A stretch of DNA of 64,000 nt from Undaria pinnatifida. Taxonomy: Eukaryota; Sar; Phaeophyceae; Laminariales; Alariaceae. A model generated the notes under the pieces. The model did no database searches. It saw only the letters and a program-made list of their open reading frames with translations, and had not been told where the DNA came from. This document shows, piece after piece, positions 23,501 to 33,732 of this stretch (within the stretch, counting starts at the first letter, position 1; each line of letters opens with the position of its first letter). Where the stretch lies: the NCBI GenBank assembly GCA_012845835.1, contig JABAKD010000012.1, forward strand, positions 12,433,695 through 12,497,694, given 5' to 3'. The position numbers and the translations under genes were made by a program.

Positions 23501-26500
23501 CTTCAACGAGCTAGCACCTTCATTGGGGGTAGTGGCATTTATATGGTTTGGCGCATGGGAGGTGGTGATTCACATACGGGACTCGCGCTGTGGTCAGGGT
23601 AACACCTCCATGTTCTGACGCTCCTCGCGTAAGGAGCCCTCTACCTCATATCATAGGACCATCCATTTTGAGAAAAGGTGTAATCGATGTCCGATACAGA
23701 ATCCCTGGGGGGTTGGTATCTGACGAAGAATAATTTCCATACCTATCCGATTTCAAGATATTGGGTATATGGTGTAGTCGTTAGTTGAGCGGAGGAACCC
23801 TACCGGCCAGAAACGCTTTGGCCAACAAGAGTTGCTGTACCTGTATAGCAGCACGTGTCAAGGGCCTGCATGTAGACAAGGGTTAGCACTTGCAGCAGAG
23901 GTACAACGTGAACGGTAGCAACCGCACTTCCATCGGTAGAACCGCAGCGGCGAACTGCGCACCAGAGTCCGTACGCTTAAGCAGACCGCATTGCAATAAT
24001 TTTGTTTTTTTTACGGGGAAAGGGAAAACAATGGTATGTAAAGATCCAGTTGGCGTGTCAAACCTTTAGTACCACCTCCTCCGCTACGGTAGAGCATCAC
24101 AGTGGTCCCACGTCAATGGCCTCGCGAGAAGCGAAATCGCCAGAGGGCTGTTATAGGAGGATTTATGATCACGTATGTTTCGTTTGGCACCCTCCCCTTT
24201 GCACGTTCTAATTTACATGTGCTGAAGCTCGTTGATTTAGGGTGCACCGCATTTGGCTCAGATTGCACCGCACTTGGCTCAGATTACACCGCCTTTATTT
24301 GTGTAACATATGTACCATTTTTTCGTGCCGCCTGGGCTGGGCCCCTCGAACGTTCTACATGCCAGGCCTCCGGTGTACGAGGAGGGGGCGATGGTACCAG
24401 CGGCAGGCTGCGCTATCGGGGCGTGGCTGGGGGCCATTCCGCTGTGCTTGGATTGGGAGCAACCTTGGCAGGTCAGAGCTTGTTGTCGTCGTTGTTGTCG
24501 ATGTTGTTGTTATCATCACGTTAAGATATCATCGTCATGATCTAGTCCGTGTTAAAATTGTCACAGAACAGGCTCCAATAACTCTGGAGTCGACGAATAG
24601 GGCTACAGTATGTACCCCGGAGAGCTCCACCTGTTTTCGTTTTTTTGTTGTTGGTGATTTGTTCTGCATGGGTGGTTGATTTGCTGTAGCCATGCGGGGG
24701 GGCTCGCGGTGCCCGTTGGAACACGAGAGTTGGGGGGGGGGGGGGTATTTTTTGTTGCTTCCGCATGAAGATACATGCGTATATGTTGGAAAACCTTCCC
24801 AGCCGCGGGGGAGTTGAATGTCACTGAGTGCAGCAAAGGGTGCTGCGTGAATATGTATATCATAGTTGTTCTGAAAGTATTTCGTAGTGTTTGTTTTTAT
24901 TTCATGGACACGTTTTGTTTTTAGCCTCTTTAGTGGCCACGGGCTAGATTTTGGGGGAAATGAGATTATGTGAAAACATATCGCATTTTTGTAGGTTCGA
25001 AGGGTTGTTTTCGTAGAGCGCTAACGCTGCGCCACCTCCCAACAACGTCGGTTCCATGATTGAAAAAGCTTCGTCGGCGTGATTCGGGCTTATTCGGTTG
25101 ATGCTAACGCTCCTAGGTCGTACTTGCTCTGAGCCCAGCGTTGCCCCATAGCATTGGTTTCCAAGAGAACAGCGTCGGACCTTAATAGACCTTTTACCAT
25201 TTAAGAACGCACTCCCCTCTAATTTCACGTGTTTTTCGTCGAACATGGAAGTGCAGTGCCTAAGATGCAATCCGCTTTTCCATTACAAATGTCATCCCAT
25301 CACACTATTCCCATATTGTGTTGTCCTCGAAAACATGGGTACAGTAGTTTTATAGCGGCTGGTCGCGCCTCTCCCCACCCCGCACCCTTGCCAAACCATT
25401 TACAGGACTGGCCTTCCACGGCAAACGCACCCCACTTTAAGTTCAAGTAGTTTTTAGCTGAAAACGAGGGCACCGCATTTCTAAAGGGGATAGCCCCCCC
25501 CCACTGCCCCCTTCAAATATACATATAATAGTTGGTCTCGGTTGGCACCGACGCTGTAAAATTTTATACCAGGTATGTATATTGGAGTTGGCGTTCGTTG
25601 GCAACGACGCTGTAAACATGTCAAATCACTGCGAGAGCTAGACAACCAGGGCACCGTTTTTTGTTTTTTTTGGCGGTCACCGGGATGATTTTCGAGTAAG
25701 GTCATATTGTGCGGAGTGGAAAACCCTAACTCCGCACAAGGGGAATGATCTTATCACGTAGTGTGAAGACTGTAAGGCACCCACGAGGCAGTTACATAGG
25801 AATATCCATTGCTGTCTCTGGAGTGGCCATACCAGAAAACGAAGTAACTCGTTGGCGCTGTCATCCATAAGCAAAAAAGTAGGTACAACAGGGTGCCGAA
25901 GTCCGTCTTACGAGGGGTTCTTGGAAGGATGCAGTTCGCCCTTCATGCGACTCGCCGAACACCTCCCGACGCTTCGCGCTTGATGCAAGCAGTGTCTGCC
26001 TGGTTGATGAAAACCCGACGTGCTCCGTCCCGGCATAGTAGGGATGCGAGGGTCTATGGTCATACGACTACGGCCATGCACAAACTGAGTACCCCCCCCC
26101 CCCCATACTGCTCTTCTTAGATGTACAGAAAGCCTATGACGCATTATGGAGGAATGGCTTGTGGAAAATATGTGGGAATTGGGATCAGAGGGGAGATGTG
26201 GAGAATAATGGAAAACGTGACGGGAGTGTGCGAGAAGTGCTGTGATGCTGGACGGGAAAATATTCAACTACCAGTATGTTGATATTTTACAAGGATTTGC
26301 ACAGGGGTGTACACCACCCAATATATTCAAGATATATATCAATGACGTGATAGTAGCAGTCGAGACAGCAAAGCAAGGAGTCACGGTGGGGGAAGATACG
26401 GTGTCGGGGTTGATGTTTGCGGATGATTTCGTGGGGATATCAGAAACACCCGAAGGATTGCAGGAATAGATAGAGAAGGCGCTAGAGTACACTAGGAAGT

Positions 26501-27927
26501 GGAGAGTGACAGCGAACGTAAAGACGTGCGCAGTGGTTGTATGTAACAAAGATAAGGTGAATCCGGCAACTTTCAAATGGAAGTGGGGAGAAGATGACCT
26601 ACCAGTCGTAGGCCAGTGTACGTACCTTGGCGTAGAGATATCAAAAGACTGCTCTTGGGATATACACATAGCGAACGTAGTAGGAAAGGGTACGGTACAG
26701 GTGGGCAAGATGGATGCGATCCTAACAAACTCGCACCTTGACACTAGGATTTAAAAGTGTATTCTGATTCATGTGATTGTACCAAAGCTAGAGTATGCAG
26801 GAGAAGTATGGGAAGGGAACGCTAACCTCGTAAAAACAACTGGAAACAGTGCAGATGACAGCAGCTAAAAATATACTAGGATGCTCAATAACGACGAGTA
26901 ATACAGTATTAAGAGCAGAACTGGGAATGTACCCACTTATAAAAACAAGTAGAGAGTTGAGAAAATTGAAATGGCAATATAAAGTAGGAAATATGCCAGA
27001 AAAAGGTTGCCAGCCATAGTTGATTAAGGCTAGGAGAAAATAACAAAAGGGCGACTTAAAACAAGATGGGATAACGTTGTCGAGAAAATATGGCAGGATT
27101 TAGGGGGGGACCAAGAAGAGGTACTGTCCATAGAGAAGTTTGGCGGGTTCAAGACAGAAGTAACAGAAAGGATAGAAGAAAGGGAAAGGCTTGCGCTAAG
27201 GAATAAGGTGTAATAGGGTAAACACTTAGAGAATACGGGGGGTTGAAGGAAGGTATTGGAATGAAAACGATTTGCACGGCCTAATGGACTACGCGAAAAG
27301 GCTGAAACTGCGATTTCGTGTAGGGGACCTGGACCTACCAGAAAGAAGAAATATATACCAGCAGTCGGGAGGAGGATGTGGATGCACATGTGTGCCCGTG
27401 TGGCACAACAATAGAGAGTAAAAGTCATATAATAGGATAATGTGAAATGTACGAGGGAGGAACGGGATGTGTTAGAGGAGATGAAGAAACTAGACGAATG
27501 TGACATGGAAGAGTTTGGTAGACTAGAGAGTAGCGAGAAAACGATCGCTGTCCTAGGAGATAGATGGTGGCCACAGACGGTGAAACAGGAAGGGGATAGG
27601 ATAAGCAAACAGTTTCTGTGTAATACATGGAAAAAGCGTAATGATAGCCCAAATGTTGGAGGTGTCTCTATTGGGAGCAGGAACGGTGCTTCGTCTCGAA
27701 AGGGATGCGTGGTCAATGGTCAAATGACTAAGGCAAGCAATAAATGAGCACGCCCCCCCCCCCCCCCCCCCTTGCCAACACATTTCTAGGATTGGCCTCT
27801 GCCAATGTGCGTGGGAGGGCTGCTCGGATTCTCGGCGGGATTTGTGGTGCTGCTGGGAATGAGCCTCGTGGAGAAGACCCGAAGATATTTCGTCTCGCGT
27901 TTGGATTGGCCTGCGAAGCGTAGCTGA
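20525..27927 (+). CDS. PIGF: PIG-F/Gpi11 family protein of GPI-anchor synthesis, six exons
   Basis: Exons: 20525-20616, 21383-21548, 22117-22208, 22617-22733, 24366-24471, 27790-27927 (stop TGA). All introns are GT-AG (donors GTGAGT, GTAAGT, GTGACA, GTGAAC, GTCAGA), and phases 2,0,2,2,0 join one open frame of 236 aa, close to the ~220 aa of known PIG-F. Family landmarks appear in order: HATSVVLGAPVL (exon 3), TFAFSVLMAALTSLP (exon 4), GAWLGAIPLCLDWEQPWQ (exon 5), then DWPLP and a last membrane segment (GGLLGFSAGFVVLLG, exon 6) with a basic tail. Six or so hydrophobic segments fit an ER multi-pass protein. PIG-F stabilises the PIG-O and PIG-G transferases that add ethanolamine phosphate to GPI. 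An in-frame upstream ATG near 20390 could add about 45 residues, but it lies in the duplicated promoter. Two introns carry LINE sequence ending just before acceptors, with no sign of frame damage. Confidence 0.85.
22487..22606 (+). mobile_element. LINE 3'-end fragment (5'-truncated)
   Basis: 'Ccaaatgttggaggtgtct', then 'ggaatgcgtggtcaac' and 'aagcaataaat', matches the 3' end of the LINE at 27650-27748 (about 75-80% by eye). Only about 110 bp survives. It lies in PIG-F intron 3 in the gene's orientation; its C-rich end runs straight into the polypyrimidine tract of exon 4 (acceptor at 22616). Confidence 0.8.
22703..23420 (+). repeat. Three copies of the exon 4 donor edge
   Basis: The last ~30 bp of PIG-F exon 4 plus ~120 bp of intron (22703-22860) recur at about 23157-23312 and 23319-23420. 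Each copy has the order 'ttgcgctgg', 'cgaagaacga(g/t)gtg', 'cagaac', 'gcgaacgcgcttgga'. The GAG|GTGAAC donor is kept in copy 2; copy 3 reads GATGTGGAC. All lie in intron 4. Confidence 0.8.
24242..24300 (+). repeat. 22-bp tandem repeat, three copies
   Basis: 'Caccgca(t/c)ttggctcagatt' occurs three times in a row in intron 4 of the PIG-F gene, about 70 bp before exon 5. Confidence 0.75.
24480..24605 (+). repeat. (GTT)n-anchored dispersed repeat, copy 1
   Basis: A GTT/GTC-rich start followed by 'agtccgtg', 'tcacagaacaggctcca', 'actctggagt'. The same order is found inverted at 56930-57045 and in part at 63665-63745. This copy begins within 10 bp of the PIG-F exon 5 donor. Confidence 0.65.
24944..25270 (-). 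other. Unrecognised minus-strand ORF in PIG-F intron 5
   Basis: A 108-aa frame whose second half (ISPNHADEAFSIMEP, then GGGAALALYENNPSNLQKC) looks protein-like and faintly recalls right-handed beta-helix repeats (GG-x-A .. C-x-F-x-x-N). The first half shows nothing. It may be a decayed gene or transposon fragment; there is no start context or partner exon. Confidence 0.2.
26010..26106 (+). repeat. Inverted-repeat arm, left (pairs with 28166-28275)
   Basis: Positions 26010-26058 (AACCCGACGTGCTCCGTCCC, then 'gggatgcgagggtcta') are the reverse complement of 28227-28275. In both arms a ~40-bp less conserved segment follows, then a homopolymer (C-run 26091-26104, G-run 28169-28184). The arms enclose the LINE and the last PIG-F exon. 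Confidence 0.75.
26105..27770 (+). mobile_element. Decayed 5'-truncated non-LTR retrotransposon (LINE), reverse transcriptase region
   Basis: Translation shows LFLDVQKAYDALW (fingers), QG.AQGC..NIFKIYINDVI, and the catalytic GLMFADDFVGIS box (about 26408-26440), then thumb/C-terminal segments such as LGVEISKDCSWD and VPKLEYAGEVWEGNA. Near 27380 a CPCGTTIES..H..G.C motif follows, the Cys/His C-terminus common in LINEs. Several in-frame stops (for example 26467, 26751) and frameshifts make it a pseudogene. No endonuclease domain is present; the 5' break lies at the C-run at 26104. The C-terminal frame (27442-27747) is intact and ends at AATAAATGA, followed by a 19-C run. It lies in PIG-F intron 5, same orientation, ending ~20 bp before the exon 6 acceptor. 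Confidence 0.85.
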
Positions 27928-28165
27928 CATGTACATACCTCGTACCTATTATTACATATCGCACAGGGAGTACATGTAGAGACCGTTGGGATAATTCTTA
28001 AGAATACCAAACGATCTTTCCATTTCCGTCCAGAGCGATGTGATGCGTAGCGGCATCGGTTCCCCCGCCCCTACAGCGCTCAGTTTGTTGGCTTTGCGTC
28101 GACGGCTGATGTTAAACTTTTTTCCATAATAAAACGATGTTCAATGGTGGCGAAGAAATGGCGGG

Positions 28166-28275
28166 AGGGAGGGGGGGGGGGGGGCTTATTATCAGGTTAT
28201 CAGGGATGACCGCGGTGTTAAGACGATAGACCCTCGCATCCCTACACAGCCGGGACGGAGCACGTCGGGTTTTTG
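28166..28275 (-). repeat. Inverted-repeat arm, right (pairs with 26010-26106)
   Basis: Reverse complement of the left arm over at least 45 bp, including 'tagaccctcgcatccctac' and CCGGGACGGAGCACGTCGGG, preceded by the G-run at 28169. About 2.1 kb separates the arms. Confidence 0.75.
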
Positions 28276-28299
28276 CCGACGGGCGGGGGGTGGGAGTTG

Positions 28300-28985
28300 T
28301 TCGCGGTTTCTGGAATGTCGCCGGACGTTTCTGATCCAGGGGGATCGTTGATTGGTTGAAACGTCCTGGATGACGACGTCGACGTTATACTCATGGGCTG
28401 TTGCACCATCGTCGTCGTGTGTGCTGAAACGTTTTTTGTTTCTGTGCTTTGTTGATGTGGTGTACTAGTATACCTGTCACTTCGTACGAAGTGCGACAGC
28501 AGAACCGTTTTACGTAACTCTTCGCCCTCTCTTGGCTGGGCGCTTGAAGGCGAGAATAGTCTTTCGTAATTTTCCTGGGACCGTGGTCTCTTTGCGAAAA
28601 AAAAAATGGTAAATGGTTCGTCTTGGAAACCAAAGAAGGGTTGAGACGCGTGCTACGATAGAGGCACGGTACTTGTACGAGTAACTACTTTTGGCAATAA
28701 TATTTTTCCGCATGACGGGGCTCCGATACCATCGGAATGCCGTTATTGTTTTTTCTTTTTTCAGCCTGACGTTTTTTTATACTCAAGAAATGCGAGCGTG
28801 CAACAATCAACACCCTCCTAAGACGACGAAAAGGTGATGCGGATGGGGGCGTGTCTATTGGCATTTTCTGGTGTGTGGGAGGGTGAGAGGGTGTTACAGA
28901 GCGTGGAAGGGATACTTCGTTTTGCTCCGGGGGCGACAGGAGAATCCGTACAAGGCAAAGTTCAGAACACCTAACTAGCAAGAAA
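28300..28985. other. Intergenic, no gene seen
   Basis: Apart from a 'catgacggggctcc' module copy near 28700 and short G-rich runs, I recognise nothing here. Confidence 0.3.
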
Positions 28986-28990
28986 CATTA

Positions 28991-29755
28991 CCAGGGCCTG
29001 GGTTTCTTATGTGGGAGAGGGTGCGTTCTAAACTAACTTCAGTATAACGGCTGCCGGGTTTCTTGTTATTCATCAAGCTAATATCCGCCTGCTTTTCTTG
29101 CTACAGTACGCGGCAGCACGTATTAGTTTCAGCCTCGAGTTTTAGACGAAAATAAGAACATCACCCCTCATCTGTACTGTAAATAGTGTAGGATACCCCA
29201 TGCCGTACATAAAAATTCCATCCTGGCCAGGAATAAATTAAAAGATTTTCAACTGGTGTCGCATACTGTTGTACATTGTTTCTCATTAGATGCCCTGTCT
29301 TGTTACTGTATGCACTTGGTATCTAGGTGCGTTTTTAGGCCCCCGCGAATAAGAAAAATCCCAATGAGAACGCCAGCGGCTCATTTTTGGGAGGACGCCA
29401 AGAAATTTCGGTGAAGAAACAATCAATGGTGCTCAACATCGAGTTGAACACTAAATCCTACCTGGTATGTAATAGCTTTTGCCCAAAGAAAGGTTGTACA
29501 AGGTTGGTGCCACGTCCTTGCTCAGATGAGGTGCTGTTTCTTATTGTCGGGGCGATACTGTTGGTTACATAGAACTACCCAAGCTATATAACCAACAGAT
29601 ACAGTGCAGGACAACTACGATAAGAAACAAGAAAAACGGTACATACGAAATTCAGGCCGAGATTTGCAGGAAAGTAAGAAATTCGGGATCGGTTATACTG
29701 AAGTTAGTTGTGTAGAACGCACCCCCTCCCAAGTAAGAAACCCAGCCTGGGCCAG
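28991..29755. mobile_element. MITE-like element with ~65-bp terminal inverted repeats and TA flanks
   Basis: The left end 28991-29052 and the reverse complement of the right end 29690-29755 share 'ctgggtttctta', 'tgggag.gggtgcgttcta' and 'aactaacttcagtataac'. Both ends are flanked by TA (28989-28990, 29756-29757), as in Tc1/mariner-type insertions. The 765-bp body has no transposase. Related 'aggctga..tttcttgtgag' sequence near 19330, 49905 and 50640 may be other family members. Confidence 0.75.
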
Positions 29756-29757
29756 TA

Positions 29758-31080
29758 TTTCTGTTCAAAAAGGTTGTTTTCTAGGTGTCCAGTGGTGCAC
29801 TGCTAGTAGTACAGTACAGCTGCGAGTGAACTTCGAGTATACCCCGGAGTACCTGGTGGATCGAAGGTGGAGGTGTAGTCTGCCGACTGAGGGACAGAGA
29901 CATCGTGGTTCTACTGCCCAGATCAAAACACTTTGGATGACACTCTGTGGGTTCTCGTTACAGCCACAACACACAGCACCAGTGTATGGTATCATATCAC
30001 ACAATACAGGATTGGTTGTAGTTCCAGACAGTCAACAACCAGTACACATCAGGCGTGTTAGAGCACGAATAATATGCCCAAAATTTATAAGCCAATGAGA
30101 GCGACTGTAGTAGCAGGAACAAACCTCGGACAAACGGGAGAAATCAGCCAATCACAGCAAAGTTTTTTTTGTACGTACGTAAAACATTTCCTTCGATCCG
30201 CAGTCAAAAGACTGCTGCTGCCTGTGGTGCTTGCGCGTGCTCACATAGCTCCTCCTCTTGCCCTGTCGCTAATACCAGGATCGGCACTGCTCACCACGCC
30301 CAGCAACCAACGGTACGCACGCACGAGTCTCGCACGACGCTTCTCTACCTCGACACAGCAGTGCAACAGGCTCCCCGTCCCGGGCCCGAGCACCGATCTA
30401 GCAGAAGGCTGAAGAAGGTGAGTTCAGACCATTGGGAAGGGCCGGTCGATCTGCTCAGGCAACCACTCGTATATTGTTTCTCAGATAAAATGCTTGCTGT
30501 GCTCTCGTCGTGCGGCTGGTTGGGTTGGTCTTTGCTCTTGTTGCCACGAGTCCGCCACTCGCTCACCGTGAGTCGGAGGACGCACAGACGAGTTGATTGC
30601 TCGTGCGACCGTCGTTGTACGCAGAGATGGCTGCTCTTCGGGACCTGCCACTTTCCCCTTTCCCCCTGCGTGTGTGAGGCTCCGCGTGGGCAAAGTGCAA
30701 AATATGTTTCTGGGGATGTCTTTCTTTGGTTTCTCGATTTGAGTCAACGGCTGAACGATCGAAACACGTATGCACAAGGTTTCGATTCGTGACACATGAC
30801 ATACGTGATGAAATATCCACGAGCAATGGCAGACGGCTACTCGCACGTACGTACTCGGTGCAAATTGTGTACGTTGCGTAGTCTATACCTGGTGCGTAAA
30901 AACGAGTACACGACCTGGTAGTGCACCTTGCCAGTACTGTACGCGCAGTGTGTTTCTTTGACAACCCCTACATCTCACCCACCTGCCAACTTAGTCTACA
31001 AGTGCACTTTTCATTCTCCCCACAGCGTTCGAGCAGGGAAGTGGCGCATGGCACGACGTAAACCCACATACCTGCCTGGT
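29758..31080. other. Intergenic region, no supported gene
   Basis: Both strands have open frames of 110-210 aa, and a GTGAGT donor-like site follows an open frame at 30418, but nothing resembles a known family and no matching acceptor/exon pair was found. Left unannotated. Confidence 0.3.
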
Positions 31081-31104
31081 GAAAAATAGGGTAGTGCTAT
31101 TCTC

Positions 31105-31392
31105 ACGACACCGGGTGTCGTAAATCCTTATTTGCGACACCGGTGTCGTAAATGAGCTGCTATTTACGACGGCCGGTGTCGTAAACGAGCTGCTATTTAC
31201 GACACCTCTCCTTGTTTGCGCCACAGGCCCCGGGTCACCCTTCGGAACTCACGCTAGGCCCGAGGTGATCCAAGGCGTGTGGCGTAAACAAGGAGCGGTG
31301 TCGTCAATATGATTTTATCTGCGACACCAGGTGTCGCAAATACCGGTAAAGAATTATTTACTACCAGGTACACCGGTGTCGTAAAATAGCAA
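31105..31392. repeat. Cluster of nested GACACCGGTGTC palindromes
   Basis: Near-palindromes of the form TTACGACACCGGTGTCGTAA recur at about 31108, 31135, 31168, 31323 and 31373. Two are spaced by a 33-bp unit containing 'gagctgctatttacgac'. A larger inverted repeat pairs 31199-31224 with 31277-31303 ('tccttgttt.cgccaca' against its complement). The whole ~290 bp can fold into stacked hairpins. Confidence 0.85.
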
Positions 31393-31479
31393 TACCTGTA
31401 GAGTCTAGTCTAGACTACCCATATAGTCTACCTGGTACTAGCCTAGACTACTCATATTATCCATATCCACATCAATGTA

Positions 31480-31605
31480 TACATCCACACCCATTTTCAT
31501 ACCCCTATCCATACTCATACCCATACCCATACCCATATCCACATCCATATCCACGTCCATCCGTACCCGGACCCATGCCCATATCCATAATCAAAAACCA
31601 CTATT
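31480..31605. repeat. CATACC/CATATC hexamer tract
   Basis: Irregular tandem 'catacccatatccacatccatatc' hexamers over about 125 bp. Confidence 0.8.
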
Positions 31606-31678
31606 CAAATCCGTGTCCACGCCCATAGTAAACATATCTATCTAGTCTACATCTACAATCAATCAATCTTATATTTTA

Positions 31679-32087
31679 CAAGGGCTCCCCATGGCGGCCG
31701 GCATGCTGGCATTCGCCGGCACCCATGCTTGGGGTGGGGCAGGGTAGCACCTCGAATTGTTCGATTCGATATTCGATACCCTGGTAGAGAGTAAAAAAAG
31801 TTGCTTCACACGTAAACATCGTAGTGTACGCGTACAGTTTTTAAGGTAATGCCAAGAGTTCGGCATAGCCTAACAATGGATTACTTGCTGCCGTTTCTTA
31901 ATTAAAGTAATCTGGTTCCGAGCGTCATCCGATTTCGATCGGAAAAATCCGGGCACACGCCGACTAACCCTTTAGTCTGGCCATGAAGAGACGTGTTGAG
32001 TGCGTTTCTCATTATGTTTTGACTGATCAAGCATCCGGGGCCAGCAAGGTGACTGGCCGTGTCTTCTGCATATTCTCTTCGTAGCCA
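31679..32087 (-). mobile_element. Dispersed element family 1, copy C (3' end)
   Basis: Matches the terminal ~400 bp of the elements at 54734-56197 and 57434-58940: terminal 'agggctcc.catg', a GCCGGC-centred palindrome, 'caggg.agcacctcga.ttgttcgattc', 'taatgccaag', 'tttcgatcgga.aaatccg', 'tagtctggc..gaagaga', 'gttttgact'. It is more diverged than those two. Confidence 0.75.
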
Positions 32088-32469
32088 CAAAAGCAAGGAA
32101 GACAACTCGCCAGTAGAAGAGGAGGTGTAGCGAGACAAAGGCAAACGCCACACAGAGCTACGGAAGAAAAACAACAACAATACGCGTCCGATACCAAATC
32201 AAATAGGCCAATAATCCATCTCTCTTCGCCGTTTGATGATCAAGATGGGCACTGGGTTGGGTAGAAAGAACCGACAACACACAACACACCCGGCACAGCA
32301 AGTGCTGCGCAGTAGATGAAGCTGCCAGTGTTTGCGCGTGTATACTTGTGTACTACGTGCTCGTGCTCGTACAAAACGCTCCAGCTTATCAGGATGAATC
32401 TATACTGCTGTAGACTACGCAGCTACTTGTTGGAGTAAGTAGCTTGCCTGAAACACTGTTCTCGTATTC

Positions 32470-32760
32470 GTACGTATCAACAGCAGCAGCAGCAGGAGCA
32501 GCCCCCGAAAATAACCTCAATTCGAAAGATACACAAAACTCGTGAACCGGTATGTAGACTACGGGGAGGAGAGCATTGATTGGTTGATTGCTACCCCAGC
32601 AGGTCAAACTGTGCCCGAGCGTGATCAGGCACTCCACGATAAGTTAGTAGTATGCATACATGAAGAAACGTTGGCTGTGAAGGGGGGCTGCCTATACTAC
32701 GTACATGTCAGGGTCAGCGGTTGTAGGAGGCGATCGTGCAGCGACAACACAGCAGTAAGT
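32470..32760 (+). repeat. Dispersed repeat shared with 57.08-57.31 kb
   Basis: Starts with a CAG run, then 'agatacacaaa', 'agatcaaactg.cccga.cgtgatcaggca', 'acgttggctg', 'ggt..gcggttgtaggaggc'. The copy at 57085-57310 has the same order. The open frames over both copies are probably fortuitous. Confidence 0.65.
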
Positions 32761-32857
32761 AGTAGTATGATAATAAGGCGAACGCTTTTATATACCTGGT
32801 AGTCTAGTTATGCTGGATAGTATACGGTGAATATTTGCGATTAATTTTATTTGTTTT

Positions 32858-33165
32858 TTAAAGGGCTGACAAAATGTGATTCCTACCATACCACTGCAAT
32901 TATTTTAAACAGTTGCTCCTTTTTGCACGTACGCACTACAACTCCCCATGTCAAGTATAACAAAAAAACTGAGTATTTGGATTAAAGTCAGATGCCAGTA
33001 TCGTTTTTTGTCCCCCAGCAACCTGCCCTTTTTTGGAAGCGACAAATGGTATGAGGACGCTTGACAACCCGCACGCGTTCACGGTTCACGGGGTGCGGAG
33101 CACGAAGGGCGAGGGACGTTCAAGTCGATCCTCTCGCCACAGCAACACCGTGAAGTGTAGAGTGC
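32858..33165 (+). repeat. Direct repeat flanking the tRNA-like cluster (left)
   Basis: 'Aagggctgaca.aatgtga.tcct', 'cactgcaat.tttt', 'agttgc.cctttt', 'gcgcactac.actcccc' and 'cgcacgcgttcacgg' recur in the same order at 33733-33960, on the other side of the 33.19-33.69 kb cluster. Confidence 0.7.
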
Positions 33166-33188
33166 ACCTACCGTAAACACTCATGTTG

Positions 33189-33688
33189 AGGAATTAGTGG
33201 GGTATTAGTCCGTTTGACCACTTGCAAAAGGTTAACCAATAGCTTACCCAAACTAAGCCTTATAACACTCTCCCCCCCTGAAACGGCGGGATAGCAGGTC
33301 GGCCGAATATACGGCGGACCTCTGTCAATATCCAAGCCGCTTCATTTCCTGGGATACCAGGGAGAGTATTTTTCAAGTTCGACATGGGGAAAATCTGAAA
33401 AGTTTATCATTGTGGATGGTGGGGATCGAACCCACGACCCAAAAACCCATGGTCTGTCGACGATGCCATTTGTTAAGGAATTAGTGGGGCATTAGTCCGT
33501 TTGACCACTTGCAACTGGTTAACCAATAGCTTACCCAAACTAAGCCTTATAACACTCTCCCCCCCTGAAACGGCGGGATAGCAGGTCCGACGACGCCATT
33601 TGTTAAGGAATTAGTGGGGTATTAGTCCGTTTGACCACTTGCAAAAGGTTAACCAATAGCTTACCCAAACTAAGCCTTATAACACTCA
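33189..33688 (-). repeat. Triplicated ~110-bp unit with tRNA-like arm
   Basis: Three direct copies (about 33189-33300, 33458-33588, 33588-33687) of a unit running 'aggaattagtggggtattag', 'tccgtttgaccacttgcaa', 'ggttaaccaatagc', 'aagccttataacactc'. Next to the second copy, 33411-33440 on the minus strand spells a perfect 5-bp T-stem (GTGGG / CCCAC) around TTCGATC, followed by a 7-nt acceptor-like CATCCAC. No complete cloverleaf is seen, so this is a tRNA-derived relic or SINE piece. Confidence 0.6.
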
Positions 33689-33732
33689 CTCGAGGATGAA
33701 CCGCGAAGCAACATGGACAGCGACTCTTCGGA

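Noticed and set aside
25388-25450. A further PIG-F coding exon (DWPSTANAPHF)
   Set aside because: It stops after 14 codons and lacks the last membrane segment; 27790-27927 gives the full C-terminus. Kept as a possible decoy exon.
30074-30800. Plus-strand ORFs with GTGAGT sites at 30418 and 30568
   Set aside because: No family resemblance, no clear acceptors, and competing open frames on the other strand.
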